DNA of 49,313 nucleotides, taken from positions 1-49,313 of IMG/VR virus record IMGVR_UViG_3300046336_000121; one strand, written 5' to 3'. The position numbers were made by a program, and so were the translations under genes. This stretch comes from a virus. Below, one piece after another: positions 24,845-33,499 of the stretch. Positions within the stretch are counted from its first letter, which is position 1. Every line of letters starts with the position of its first letter. Below the pieces are notes generated by a model that saw nothing but the letters and a program-made list of their open reading frames with translations, ran no database searches and was not told the origin of the DNA.

Positions 24845-25356
24845 CCCCACAACATCAGCCAATCGCATACAAATTCACATCCACAAAAGAGTACGTTGAC
24901 GCATTCCCGTGTGCATATCGCCAGTGGAAATCAGACACCTGGTGCAACACTGTACACGGGTACTGTTTTTCAATGAAGTTTTACTTCGGTACAAATGATC
25001 TTGACAAAAGAAACTGGGTTTGTGACTATGGCGGCCTCAAAGAATTAAAACAAGTTTTGGCAGATCAATTTGACCATACACTACTAGTCGCCCAGGATGA
25101 TCCATATATTACGCTCTATGAAGCAATGCAGAGTGCAGGCATTGCTAAGCTAACGATCCTCCCTAGATTGGGCTGTGAAGGATTGGCAGACATGTTATAC
25201 AAATACGTCAATGGCGTTTACATTCCCGACATGTTGGGGCAAAGCGAAGCTGAGCGGCTCTGGTGCTATAAAGTTGAGGTCCGTGAAACACAAGCGAATA
25301 TGGCCTTTCGGGAAGGTCACAGAGAGTGGAATGAAGATCTACTCTCTGAATTTTAA
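24841..25356 (+). CDS. queD: QueD-like 6-carboxytetrahydropterin synthase family protein
   Basis: A 171-residue protein of the 6-pyruvoyl/6-carboxy-tetrahydropterin synthase fold. Markers are FPCAYRQWKSD, TVHGYCFSMKF, WVCDYGGLKELK and FDHTLLVAQDDP. The second step of 7-deazaguanine synthesis converts the FolE product. In canonical QueD three His bind zinc (AAHR and HGH); here they read AYR and HGY, so only His39 remains. Phage relatives I recall carry the same change, so either the metal site is different or another residue substitutes. It ends with a strong terminator, so it closes the folE operon. Confidence 0.75.
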   Translation: MTPQHQPIAYKFTSTKEYVDAFPCAYRQWKSDTWCNTVHGYCFSMKFYFGTNDLDKRNWVCDYGGLKELKQVLADQFDHTLLVAQDDPYITLYEAMQSAGIAKLTILPRLGCEGLADMLYKYVNGVYIPDMLGQSEAERLWCYKVEVRETQANMAFREGHREWNEDLLSEF

Positions 25357-25384
25357 TCCTACTACAATCTAGCTAACAACTCAC

Positions 25385-25411
25385 AACTCACCTGATAATA
25401 TTAGGTGAGTT
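25385..25411 (+). terminator. intrinsic terminator after queD
   Basis: AACTCACCT (25385-25393) pairs with AGGTGAGTT (25403-25411), loop of 9, followed by TTATCTTTTC. It closes the operon before the polymerase gene. Confidence 0.8.
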
Positions 25412-25445
25412 TTATCTTTTCTTAGTATACAAAACACCCAAATCA

Positions 25446-27941
25446 ATGTACATTGCAGCTAGTAGACACTTCGATCACGTAACCATCTGGGAACAACGCC
25501 TGACACCTAACCACGCCCCGACGATTAAGACAGTCAGGGCGCTGTACAATTGCTACATCAAGTGTAGCGACTGGTACTCAACCCACGCTGAGTTTAGTGA
25601 TTCGGTAGAAGAAGGAACGCCTGATGGAGTGTTAAAAAAGTTTCTGGGGCTTGGTACTACTGCAATTGATGAAACTACCAAATATCAATCAATGTTTGGT
25701 GATGATTTGTATGAACTAGAATTCTCAAATAAGAAGGAGATGTCGAAGTTTCTAGATAGCAAACCAATCGATGTTGATTTATTTGAGAGCGACATTCCAC
25801 CTGAACTAAAGGCGCTGAGTGCGCTGTATTATAAATGTGAATTGCCTCACATCAACACAACATACTATGACATCGAGGTAGATTACCGGCCCAAAAAGTA
25901 CGACGCGGACCATAAAATCAAACTTCGCAATATTGGTTCAGAATCCTTCGAAGCTACAGTTTGGGACCTTCGCGATTATAGGAGCGATCCTGATGTTGAG
26001 GTGTGGGATGAGCCGGTAAAGAAGTGGGTGGCGGTTAAAAATTCATTGTACACATACGATGGGCCAATCGGTTTCAGCTCACCACTCGATCCATACGCAC
26101 CACTAAACTCAATTGCGTTCTACCACACCTGGAAAGACGAGTACGTCATCTTTTCTGTCCCACCCAAGTCCTGGACAGGATGCAATGTCGAAGAACTGTT
26201 TGACTACAGTTTATTTGAAGATATTGATTCCAAGGTTACAATTGTGTTCTGTAAAAATGAGACTGAGCTACTCACTCGGTCCGTTGAGGAAATTCAACAA
26301 TCAGATTTGTTGTCTGGTTGGAACTCCTCACGATTTGATGATCCATACTTCGCTAAACGAGTGGAGATTGTGTTAGGCAAAGAGTGGTTGCAGATGCTGT
26401 CATTTCCAAAAGGTAAAGCGCCGTGGTTCCAGACCAAAGAAGTATTCTTCCAAGAGCAATTATTTGTTCAGTTTGATGGCCGCGTCACACTCGACTACAT
26501 GGAGTTATTCAAGAAGTTTACAGTCGAGGATCGAGACTCGTGGAACTTGGAAACTGTTTCCCAGGACCATCTCGGCGAGCGATTCAAGAAGTTGGATTAC
26601 GAAGGCACTCTGCACCATCTGTACAACAACAACTTTAGTAAGTTTGTGAGGTACAATTGCCGTGACACTGAAATTCTTCGAGAGTTAGATAAGAAGTATA
26701 AATTTATAAATTTAGCTAATACACTAATTCATGAATCTACGTGCCATTTCAAAAACATTGTGGGTACTGTCCGGTCTGCAGAGATGGCTATCAATAATTA
26801 CTGTTGGTACGAGTTAAATGTTCGGGTCCCTGATACAAAACAGCTAGACGAACAAGGGCAAGCTGCCGGTGCATATGTGTTAGTTCCGCAAACTGGTATG
26901 CATAACTGGATAGTTTGTTATGATATAAATTCTCTATACCCAAATACAATCCGCACCGTCAACATTTCACCCGAGACGTTAATCGGACAATTCAGTGAGT
27001 TTGAGTCTGCGTGGACTGAGATTAATGCTGGGTCAACCGCCCAATTAACATTTAGATGGGAAAAAACTCAGGAAGTAGAAACTAAGTCAGCTAGAATGTG
27101 GAAGGAGCATCTCATTGAACTGAAGTATGCCATTTCAGGGTACGGTACAGTTTTCCGCCAAGATGTTGAAGGCATCATTCCAGCATTACTCGGTAGGTGG
27201 TATTCGACAAGGAAGCAATTCCAAGCTCAATCCAAACAAGTATTGGGTGCCATAGCAGCAACGACTGATGCTCATCAAGCGGCATTACTGCAGACAGAGT
27301 ATGAATTCGCAGATATGACGCAATATGCGATGAAAATTAAGCTCAATTCAGCATACGGTGCATTACTCAATCAAAATTTCCGGTTCTATGATAAGCGGAT
27401 GGGGCAATCAGTGACTGCAACAGGTAGGTGCATACTCGGGCACCAAATTCGCAAGGGTTGTGAAATTATAGATGGAGATTACAACATCAACCCAATTACT
27501 AGTGATGAAGACCCACGGGCGATCAACAACGAGATTGCAAGCCCATGTCTGATCTATGGCGACACCGACTCGGTTGTTGGGGGTACCGCGATTTATGTAA
27601 ACGGAATTCAAAAAACTATTGCCCAGTTTTACGAGGAGCAGCCAGGTGATTTCATAAAACACGACCCGATTACCAACAATTATGTCAAGCGAGTAGTCGG
27701 CTCAACGAGTGTGGGTTTTGATGGGTCCAACCCAGTAACCAAACCCATTAATTATGTCATGAAACATACTGTCAAAAAACGCATGTTTGAGGTTAGGGTA
27801 AATGGAGCATCGGTTACTATAACAGCTGATCACTCCATTATAGTCCGCCGCGGCACTGAAATAATAAGCACAACACCGATGAATATAGTAAGGGGGGATA
27901 AGTTGATTAGTGTAAATACCCCCGAATCTGTATCTCCATAA
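25446..27941 (+). CDS. gp43: DNA polymerase, N-terminal part fused to split-intein N-fragment
   Basis: An 831-residue protein. Residues 1-708 are a family B (T4 gp43-type) polymerase: exonuclease motifs TYYDIEVDYR, NSSRFDDPYF and NCRDTEILR, then palm motifs CYDINSLYPNTIR and KLNSAYGALLNQ, ending LIYGDTD. At Ser709 an intein N-fragment (123 residues) begins: SVVGGTAIYVNG (block A) and TITADHSIIV (block B, TxxH). The break is in the catalytic motif YGDTD/S, a known intein site in PolB proteins. The second half is encoded at 29025 after an endonuclease gene, so polymerase activity depends on trans-splicing. Confidence 0.93.
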   Translation: MYIAASRHFDHVTIWEQRLTPNHAPTIKTVRALYNCYIKCSDWYSTHAEFSDSVEEGTPDGVLKKFLGLGTTAIDETTKYQSMFGDDLYELEFSNKKEMSKFLDSKPIDVDLFESDIPPELKALSALYYKCELPHINTTYYDIEVDYRPKKYDADHKIKLRNIGSESFEATVWDLRDYRSDPDVEVWDEPVKKWVAVKNSLYTYDGPIGFSSPLDPYAPLNSIAFYHTWKDEYVIFSVPPKSWTGCNVEELFDYSLFEDIDSKVTIVFCKNETELLTRSVEEIQQSDLLSGWNSSRFDDPYFAKRVEIVLGKEWLQMLSFPKGKAPWFQTKEVFFQEQLFVQFDGRVTLDYMELFKKFTVEDRDSWNLETVSQDHLGERFKKLDYEGTLHHLYNNNFSKFVRYNCRDTEILRELDKKYKFINLANTLIHESTCHFKNIVGTVRSAEMAINNYCWYELNVRVPDTKQLDEQGQAAGAYVLVPQTGMHNWIVCYDINSLYPNTIRTVNISPETLIGQFSEFESAWTEINAGSTAQLTFRWEKTQEVETKSARMWKEHLIELKYAISGYGTVFRQDVEGIIPALLGRWYSTRKQFQAQSKQVLGAIAATTDAHQAALLQTEYEFADMTQYAMKIKLNSAYGALLNQNFRFYDKRMGQSVTATGRCILGHQIRKGCEIIDGDYNINPITSDEDPRAINNEIASPCLIYGDTDSVVGGTAIYVNGIQKTIAQFYEEQPGDFIKHDPITNNYVKRVVGSTSVGFDGSNPVTKPINYVMKHTVKKRMFEVRVNGASVTITADHSIIVRRGTEIISTTPMNIVRGDKLISVNTPESVSP

Positions 27942-27943
27942 AC

Positions 27944-29017
27944 ATGCTAACCTTACGAACACTACGCAATAAAGCAACTACATTCAACCTAGACATATCA
28001 GATATCGACTTAATTAAATACCAGCAACTGAGTAAGCAATTGGAAGATAGTGGGAACAAAAATCACCACAAGTTTACGTATAACTTCTTGAAATATGAAA
28101 TTCATAAGATCGAACCTAATATGTTTGATCGGTATTGGAGGATTGTTATTGAGCATAAAGGAGGGTTATCCCACACATATGACCGCTACGTATTATCATA
28201 CGGCGCTTACGCAGATGCAAAATGGGCCGCACGTCGGGCATTCATGGCTGAAAAAAATACATTTGTGTATAAATCGCGTACACATGGGTGGACCCTCGAT
28301 CAGTTTGATGAATACAACTCAACCAGAAAGCAGACTAAAGAAAGAATGATCGCCCGCCATGGTGAACAAGAGGGGTTGCTTAGATGGACCAGTTATGTCG
28401 AGAAGCAACGAACTGCAGGAGTATCCCTACAGTGGTTCCAGGACAAGCATGGGGTGGATGAGGGGTTGGTAGTATGGGATGCGCTATGTAAATCTAAAGC
28501 CCACACAATTGACAACTATATCCAACGGTATGGGGATATTGAGCTTGCTACTCAGAAATTGGTTGAGAAGTTCTCAAATCAATTTAACTTTTATTCCGTA
28601 AAGTCGCAAGTATTGTTCGACTTAATAGTCAATGACTTACAGCTTCCGGATGAGCACGTATATTACGCCACAAAAAATACCGAATTTGGGTCATTTGACC
28701 CGTTGGGTAGACGATTTTACAAATATGATTACGTTGATACCAACCACAAGATTTGTATAGAATTCAACGGGGATCACTATCATGGGAATCCAACGCTATA
28801 TGGTCCAACCGACTTCCCAAAAGCACTCCGCGGTAGAGGCAGAAAAACCGCATCTCAGTGTTGGGACGCAGACGCTAAAAAACTTGCCCACATACAAAGC
28901 CGGAACTATCGCACTATAGTAGTGTGGGAGCGAGATTTTGATCGTGATCCCAGCCACGTGCTTGACATAATACGTGCAGAATATAAACTACCACCTCGTG
29001 ATCCCCCTGAAGAGTAA
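27944..29017 (+). CDS. Vsr-like (EDxHD) homing endonuclease inside fractured DNA polymerase
   Basis: A 357-residue protein filling the gap between the two intein-polymerase halves, 2 bases after the first and 7 before the second. The C-terminal catalytic part is IEFNGDHYHGNP (Glu273, Asp277, His280), followed by a WDADAKKLAHI helix and YRTIVVWERDF, the EDxHD/Vsr-like pattern reported with split inteins of fractured genes. N-terminal modules (MIARHGEQEGLLRW, FQDKHGVDEG, YIQRYGD) match those of the endonuclease at 23879. Presumed role: cutting uninterrupted polymerase genes to spread the insertion. Confidence 0.88.
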   Translation: MLTLRTLRNKATTFNLDISDIDLIKYQQLSKQLEDSGNKNHHKFTYNFLKYEIHKIEPNMFDRYWRIVIEHKGGLSHTYDRYVLSYGAYADAKWAARRAFMAEKNTFVYKSRTHGWTLDQFDEYNSTRKQTKERMIARHGEQEGLLRWTSYVEKQRTAGVSLQWFQDKHGVDEGLVVWDALCKSKAHTIDNYIQRYGDIELATQKLVEKFSNQFNFYSVKSQVLFDLIVNDLQLPDEHVYYATKNTEFGSFDPLGRRFYKYDYVDTNHKICIEFNGDHYHGNPTLYGPTDFPKALRGRGRKTASQCWDADAKKLAHIQSRNYRTIVVWERDFDRDPSHVLDIIRAEYKLPPRDPPEE

Positions 29018-29024
29018 AAAATAG

Positions 29025-29978
29025 ATGAATATAGTTGAGACAGATAATTTTGAAATTATTGATTTGGGTCTACAAGAGCTTGATGTGTACGACATTGAGG
29101 TTGATGGGGTACATAATTTTTTCGCCAACGGTATATTGGTGCACAACAGTTTGTATTGTTCACTCAGTGAGATAATCCCACCCAATGCCAATCCAAACCT
29201 TGTAGTTAAGATTGCTGACAAGATAGGTCATGAGATCAATGCCTCATTCCCCGCGTACAATCGATCAGCATTCTTGGTACAACCCGGGTTCGACCAGCAC
29301 ATTAAAACTGGTAGAGAATTGGTTGCTGATAAAGGATTTTTCATTCAGAAGAAGCGGTATGTCATCCATGTGATCGACAAAGAAGGCAAGGCCAAGGATG
29401 AACTGAAGGCTATGGGGGTCGACATGCGCAAGACTACGACCCCCCGCCCCGTCAAAGCATTCCTGCGATCTACGTGTCACAAAATGCTTACAGGAACCCC
29501 TGATGAAGAGCTAGATGATTTTATCATGGAATATCGTGATGAAATGATTGATGAGATTGATCTAATGGATCTCGGCCTTCCAAAAGGTATCAAGGGAATT
29601 GAACAGTACACAGCCTCGTTTAGAGACTACCCAACTACACGCCTACCCGGCCATGTATCAGCAGCAATTTTATATAATGATTTTAGACAAGCTGCGGGAG
29701 ATACTGAGTCGCTGTTAATATCGAGTGGTATGAAAATTAAGATTTTCAAACTAAAATATGAAATGGAACACGCCGGTCGTATGTTTAAGGCGATTGCTGT
29801 CCCGACAGATGAGGAGATGATTCCTCAGTGGTTCAAGGATGAATTCTTTGATAAAATTGATAGGCAACGCCACGTTGGTATGTTGGTTGACAATATGCTG
29901 CATAATATGTTCGATTCGATTCCCAGACAAGTCCCCACTCGCCAAAGTAAGGCGTATGAGTCTGACTTCTCGTTTTGA
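29025..29978 (+). CDS. gp43: split-intein C-fragment and DNA polymerase C-terminal part
   Basis: A 317-residue protein. Residues 1-41 are the intein C-fragment (ELDVYDIEVDGVHNFFANG, ILVHN; canonical His-Asn end), and Ser42 is the +1 residue. From Ser42 (SLYCSLSEI) the polymerase palm resumes directly after YGDTD, followed by the thumb. The C-terminus (RQSKAYESDFSF) suggests a clamp-binding tail like those of other gp43 proteins. Joined, the extein would be about 984 residues, close to T4 gp43 (898) and its relatives. Confidence 0.93.
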   Translation: MNIVETDNFEIIDLGLQELDVYDIEVDGVHNFFANGILVHNSLYCSLSEIIPPNANPNLVVKIADKIGHEINASFPAYNRSAFLVQPGFDQHIKTGRELVADKGFFIQKKRYVIHVIDKEGKAKDELKAMGVDMRKTTTPRPVKAFLRSTCHKMLTGTPDEELDDFIMEYRDEMIDEIDLMDLGLPKGIKGIEQYTASFRDYPTTRLPGHVSAAILYNDFRQAAGDTESLLISSGMKIKIFKLKYEMEHAGRMFKAIAVPTDEEMIPQWFKDEFFDKIDRQRHVGMLVDNMLHNMFDSIPRQVPTRQSKAYESDFSF

Positions 29979-29986
29979 CGCTTTTG

Positions 29987-29994
29987 TATAAATA
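29987..29994 (+). promoter_or_regulatory. late promoter, TATAAATA
   Basis: A perfect TATAAATA 30 bases before the inner-membrane spanin gene. Confidence 0.7.
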
Positions 29995-30023
29995 GACCAC
30001 AGACCAACAGTGGCCATACGCAC

Positions 30024-30452
30024 ATGAGTATATCAATAATTGTATCTTTATTAAGACGAGTACCACTCGCCGCCTGGGGGTATGGCGTATGTTCGATAGT
30101 CATTATCGTCATGTATGGTATGCTGCAACACTCACAATCAGTGGTATCTAAACTCGAAGTCAAAGTTAAACAACAAGAAACAGATTTAATTGTTGCTTCA
30201 GAGTTGAATACCCAACAAGCAGATAGCTTCCGAGACACAATAGCACTCCAAAATGCGGCTGTCAACAAACTCAAGACCCAAGTTATTGAGCAACAAACGA
30301 GAGTAACCACTGCTGAAAAGTCCAACCAACGAGTGGTTGTCGATGGCAACCGCAAGATTGCGACTATTCGCCAGGATGAAAATATTGCCCTTACTTGTGT
30401 TGATGCAATTAGTGTGCTAAGAAACCTAGAGGCCTTACAATGGAAAAAATAA
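30024..30452 (+). CDS. inner-membrane spanin (Rz-like)
   Basis: A 142-residue protein. Residues ~17-35 are a single transmembrane segment (AAWGYGVCSIVIIVMYG) with a short basic N-terminus, followed by a long periplasmic helical/coiled-coil region (KLEVKVKQQETDLI). This is the i-spanin layout. The o-spanin lipoprotein starts inside its 3' end in another frame. The pair fuses inner and outer membranes at lysis, which indicates a Gram-negative host. Expressed from the adjacent late promoter. Confidence 0.85.
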   Translation: MSISIIVSLLRRVPLAAWGYGVCSIVIIVMYGMLQHSQSVVSKLEVKVKQQETDLIVASELNTQQADSFRDTIALQNAAVNKLKTQVIEQQTRVTTAEKSNQRVVVDGNRKIATIRQDENIALTCVDAISVLRNLEALQWKK

Positions 30453-30733
30453 TTTTACCCGTCGTGTTGTGTGTACTACTCAGTGGATGCTTTGCGCTCC
30501 CGAAATCTAAGTTTGTTCGAGTAGAAACCCAAGTTGTTGAAGTGCCTGTTGCACTGGATCTACCCAAGGTTGTAGTGCCACCCCGCCCCGCCCTAGAAAT
30601 TGCTAAAATCACTCCTACAAGCTCAGTATCAGAGTTGGTAATTGCGTATAGAGTCACAATTGTGCAATTGCAGACTTACGCTAGCCAGCTAGAATCACTG
30701 TTGAATGCGGTGAATCAAACCCCATCGAAGTAG
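30440..30733 (+). CDS. outer-membrane lipoprotein spanin (Rz1-like)
   Basis: A 97-residue lipoprotein. The signal peptide is hydrophobic with a lipobox, LLSGC, Cys17 being the lipidated residue. The mature part is proline-rich near its N-terminus (VVVPPRP) and then helical, as in o-spanins. It overlaps the i-spanin gene by 13 bases. Confidence 0.88.
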   Translation: MEKIILPVVLCVLLSGCFALPKSKFVRVETQVVEVPVALDLPKVVVPPRPALEIAKITPTSSVSELVIAYRVTIVQLQTYASQLESLLNAVNQTPSK

Positions 30734-30745
30734 TGTTGTGACCAC

Positions 30746-31060
30746 ATGAGACTCGAAACTGTACTCGCGGAATCTGCACTAAGCACATCATTGCTAACAA
30801 TTGCGGCTGGATTCGCAACAGGGATAGTTGCTTTTAATATGAACAAAAAGCTCAAAGTGATGATCCCAGCTAGCAAGAAGTTTCAGGATATCGTGAAGTT
30901 GCCTCCCTATCAACGAACATCACTCACATTCACTGCGGACGACAAGAAAACGATTGATGAAACTCAACACCTAGTGGATATGCTTATCAAGAAAGCATCA
31001 TACAAAATATCCAAGACCGGCACAGGTATCCTTCACAAATCGTGGGAATTGCGGCTCTGA
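30746..31060 (+). CDS. unknown membrane-anchored small protein
   Basis: A 104-residue protein with one likely membrane segment near the N-terminus (SLLTIAAGFATGIVAFNM) and a basic, helical cytoplasmic or periplasmic remainder (KKASYKISKTG). It follows the spanins by 12 bases, so a lysis-related role is possible, but nothing specific is recognised. Confidence 0.5.
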   Translation: MRLETVLAESALSTSLLTIAAGFATGIVAFNMNKKLKVMIPASKKFQDIVKLPPYQRTSLTFTADDKKTIDETQHLVDMLIKKASYKISKTGTGILHKSWELRL

Positions 31061-31078
31061 GTTCTTAACACCACGCAG

Positions 31079-31085
31079 ATAAATA
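31079..31085 (+). promoter_or_regulatory. late promoter, ATAAATA
   Basis: ATAAATA 28 bases before the gene at 31113. Confidence 0.55.
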
Positions 31086-31112
31086 ATTAACTAACTACAG
31101 TAGTAACATACC

Positions 31113-31484
31113 ATGGCATCATTCTCAGACTCTACATCAGCATACGTTGTGTTGGTAAACAACACAATCCACAGCATAACTAGCGAACGCTCTATTGCAG
31201 ATGCTATTTCAGCAGATACTAGAGGGAGTGTAGTACAAGCATTCCCAATTATCACATCATACCAACCTCAAGTAGCAGTGACAGAAGCACACGATGTGCC
31301 AACATTTGGTGAATTTTTGGATAGCTTGCCAAATAAGACTACAGTCCCAACAATCGCCGATATTTTCAAAGGCAAAAAATCTGCAAGCAAACTGACGTCT
31401 ATTTCACATCAAGTGAAACAAGACTCCAATACTGCGTATGTAGTTGTAGATACACTTGCTGTAATCGATCACCCAACTCCATGA
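31113..31484 (+). CDS. unknown small protein
   Basis: A 123-residue protein of unrecognised family. It has beta-rich halves (AYVVLVNNTIHS; TAYVVVDTLAVID) and a basic central linker. It overlaps the next gene by four bases and follows a late promoter, so it may be virion-associated; this is only suggestive. Confidence 0.5.
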   Translation: MASFSDSTSAYVVLVNNTIHSITSERSIADAISADTRGSVVQAFPIITSYQPQVAVTEAHDVPTFGEFLDSLPNKTTVPTIADIFKGKKSASKLTSISHQVKQDSNTAYVVVDTLAVIDHPTP

Positions 31485-31798
31485 TACTGTCCGACTTACA
31501 ATTAGCACTACTAGCCCAACTGTGGCAATCACGAGATTCGGCGATTGATTGTTACAACTTGGTAAATGCTAACACCAAGACACTGTCTTTTGGCAAACTC
31601 TTGGAATCCGAACACTTGATTTCGATAGGCCCTGAGAGCGTTGTTGTGGATGTAGTTGCAACTCAAGCGAAGTGTGTTGAGTATGGTATTATCGATGATG
31701 TCGGAGAGTTGACAGAACTAGGACAGAGCTACATCGACATGGTGATTACCGAATCATTACAAGCGATGTTTCTTCACAATCGAGCAAAACGACACTAG
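31481..31798 (+). CDS. unknown small protein, winged-helix-like appearance
   Basis: A 105-residue protein coupled to the previous gene by ATGA overlap. The helix-turn-strand pattern ending in VGELTELGQSYIDM resembles small winged-helix proteins, but the match is weak. A 9-bp hairpin overlaps its stop. Confidence 0.45.
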   Translation: MILSDLQLALLAQLWQSRDSAIDCYNLVNANTKTLSFGKLLESEHLISIGPESVVVDVVATQAKCVEYGIIDDVGELTELGQSYIDMVITESLQAMFLHNRAKRH

Positions 31799-31814
31799 TG
31801 GTTCTCCACTAGTG
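31793..31814 (+). terminator. hairpin at operon end
   Basis: CACTAGTGG / CCACTAGTG with a TTCT loop, overlapping the last codons of the 31481 gene. It lacks a T-run, so it may act in RNA stability rather than termination. Confidence 0.45.
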
Positions 31815-32157
31815 AGTACCTGTGTTGTCGGTAATGATACGTAGTGGGTATAAAATTTAGAACTAAGACTTTCCTCAACGACACTAGCGATATACAAACT
31901 GAAGTAATGTGTCGCCGCCGGCACCTCTCCGCAGATTGTAGTAAAGTCCTGCCACAATACCTCAAGTGATAATATTATGTGGGTGCATGATTGATCTACT
32001 AAAAAACCTTTCACGTGATCGTCAATTAAAACATCCGGAAAAAAGGTATGTAATTTTCCGTTGCGGGTAATGGTCTGTAGTTTCTTCACGTGTATGTTGA
32101 GCTGAGTGCTGAGATATTCAAGGTGTACTTAGTCGGACTATCCTTGTAGTCACGCTC
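31815..32157. other. non-coding gap
   Basis: About 340 bases with no supported gene. A 110-codon minus-strand frame (31757-32089) has a GTG start, no ribosome site and no internal Met, and it runs across the hairpin at 31793. It is not called. A late promoter ends the gap. Confidence 0.4.
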
Positions 32158-32164
32158 CTAAATA
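32158..32164 (+). promoter_or_regulatory. late promoter, CTAAATA
   Basis: CTAAATA 27 bases before the gene at 32192. Confidence 0.55.
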
Positions 32165-32191
32165 GTAATACACTTAAAACAATCTAATATT

Positions 32192-32566
32192 ATGCGATTA
32201 TTTCAAATCCTAGAATCTCCAATCGTATCTTTTGCTGCTATCCCTGACACCACAGAAGATCAAGTTGATGATCAAACGGAAGATCAGGATGATCCAAACA
32301 AACAAGGTACTATCCGTACTGTTAAAGGCGCTCACTTGGTATATAAACGCAAAGATGATGCTACTCGGTACAGTGAACTGTGGATATACAAAAGCAACAA
32401 GTTAGCTAAGCGCGAAGATGTGGTATACACAGCAATTCTTGCTGGTACAGATATTTCCAAACACTCTCGCAAGAGTCCCGATGGAGAGCAAACAGTTGAT
32501 GTGTGGAGTGTAGGGGCACCTGAAGATACATTAAATTTTGTCCAAATAAATGGCCTCTCTAACTAA
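32192..32566 (+). CDS. unknown acidic protein
   Basis: A 124-residue protein with a highly acidic stretch near the N-terminus (DQVDDQTEDQDDPNKQ) followed by a mixed domain (RTVKGAHLVYKRKDD; YSELWIYKSNKLAKRED). Similar short proteins with an acidic leader occur in T4-like phages without known role. It overlaps the next gene by 17 bases. Confidence 0.5.
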   Translation: MRLFQILESPIVSFAAIPDTTEDQVDDQTEDQDDPNKQGTIRTVKGAHLVYKRKDDATRYSELWIYKSNKLAKREDVVYTAILAGTDISKHSRKSPDGEQTVDVWSVGAPEDTLNFVQINGLSN

Positions 32567-32873
32567 AATCGTCCCAACTCCAGCAACATTTTTTGCTTGG
32601 TTTAGGGTCGTGATCGCACTATATGCACTACCCAGTGATCAAATAACTCAGGTTCAGCTCACACAGCGAAATAAGATGTACGAACTGCTGTTGGCGGATT
32701 GCCTGTCTAATAACCCCGTCTTGCAAGGATTGACGCGGTTGCGGGCTATCGGAACTCTCAAGCTGCTTGATGAAGGCGCTTATGAAAAAAGTTGGGTAGC
32801 CACTGAGGCTCGCCGAAAATTAGAACAACAAGCCGTTCTCGCATCATCTACTCCACTGTCTGTTGTCAACTAA
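32550..32873 (+). CDS. unknown small helical protein
   Basis: A 107-residue mostly helical protein (QLTQRNKMYELLLADCLSNN) of no recognised family. It overlaps the preceding gene and belongs to the same late unit. Confidence 0.5.
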   Translation: MASLTKIVPTPATFFAWFRVVIALYALPSDQITQVQLTQRNKMYELLLADCLSNNPVLQGLTRLRAIGTLKLLDEGAYEKSWVATEARRKLEQQAVLASSTPLSVVN

Positions 32874-32900
32874 TTCAGATGTGTGTATGCTGCATACACT

Positions 32901-33242
32901 ATGATATACACATCCACAAAAAGTAAACCTAAAAAATTAACAAAAGCGCAGCGAGAGTTGTTAGTCGAATGGGAAGCCCTCAAGCTTCGATACCGAGCCA
33001 ACACATCCGCCTCGGCAACCAAGACCACCACTAATAGTAACTCTTTTTGGCAACCAAAATCTCCGCCTCGTGGAGAGTCGCCGAAGCTCTCGTCCTATGG
33101 TGACCTGGTCGGAAATGGCACAACCCCAATTCACAAGCCGGTGCTAACAGTTACTGCTACCATAGCACCAATCTGTAACAAAGGTGCGTACCAAGTAATT
33201 ACAGACAGCAAAGACTTTCATACGATGGGTAGGAAAGTTTAA
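32901..33242 (+). CDS. unknown basic small protein
   Basis: A 113-residue protein. The ATG at 32901 is preferred over an in-frame GTG at 32883; neither has a strong ribosome site. The N-terminal basic helix (KPKKLTKAQRELLVEWEALK) and a Ser/Thr/Pro-rich linker precede a short conserved-looking end (HTMGRKV). Function unknown. Confidence 0.45.
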   Translation: MIYTSTKSKPKKLTKAQRELLVEWEALKLRYRANTSASATKTTTNSNSFWQPKSPPRGESPKLSSYGDLVGNGTTPIHKPVLTVTATIAPICNKGAYQVITDSKDFHTMGRKV

Positions 33243-33264
33243 TAACTCATTGAGATCAGATTTT

Positions 33265-33489
33265 ATGTCTTTTGAAGTTCAGCAACGCATCGACCAATCT
33301 CGCTACCCCCTTGACCCAACCTGCATGTTTTGTGGTAGTGATGTTGGGCACACAGAGGAGGTGTGGACAGGCGCAACCGAAGAAGATAAGTCTGGTTGGG
33401 AGGTGTGGTTTTGTTGCCACCCCTGTAGAGATATTGGAGCCGATTCTCCATGCGAAACATTCTACCCTATTCGATTAACCACTAACTAG
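33265..33489 (+). CDS. small zinc-finger-like protein
   Basis: A 74-residue protein starting at ATG 33265. It has CMFC (CxxC) and a later FCCHPC, which could form a four-cysteine zinc site. Start is supported by an upstream GAGATCAG. No family recognised. Confidence 0.5.
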   Translation: MSFEVQQRIDQSRYPLDPTCMFCGSDVGHTEEVWTGATEEDKSGWEVWFCCHPCRDIGADSPCETFYPIRLTTN

Positions 33490-33499
33490 AACATACTAC

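Noticed and set aside
31757-32089. 110-codon minus-strand frame
   Set aside because: GTG start, no internal Met, no ribosome site, and it crosses a hairpin that ends the plus-strand operon.
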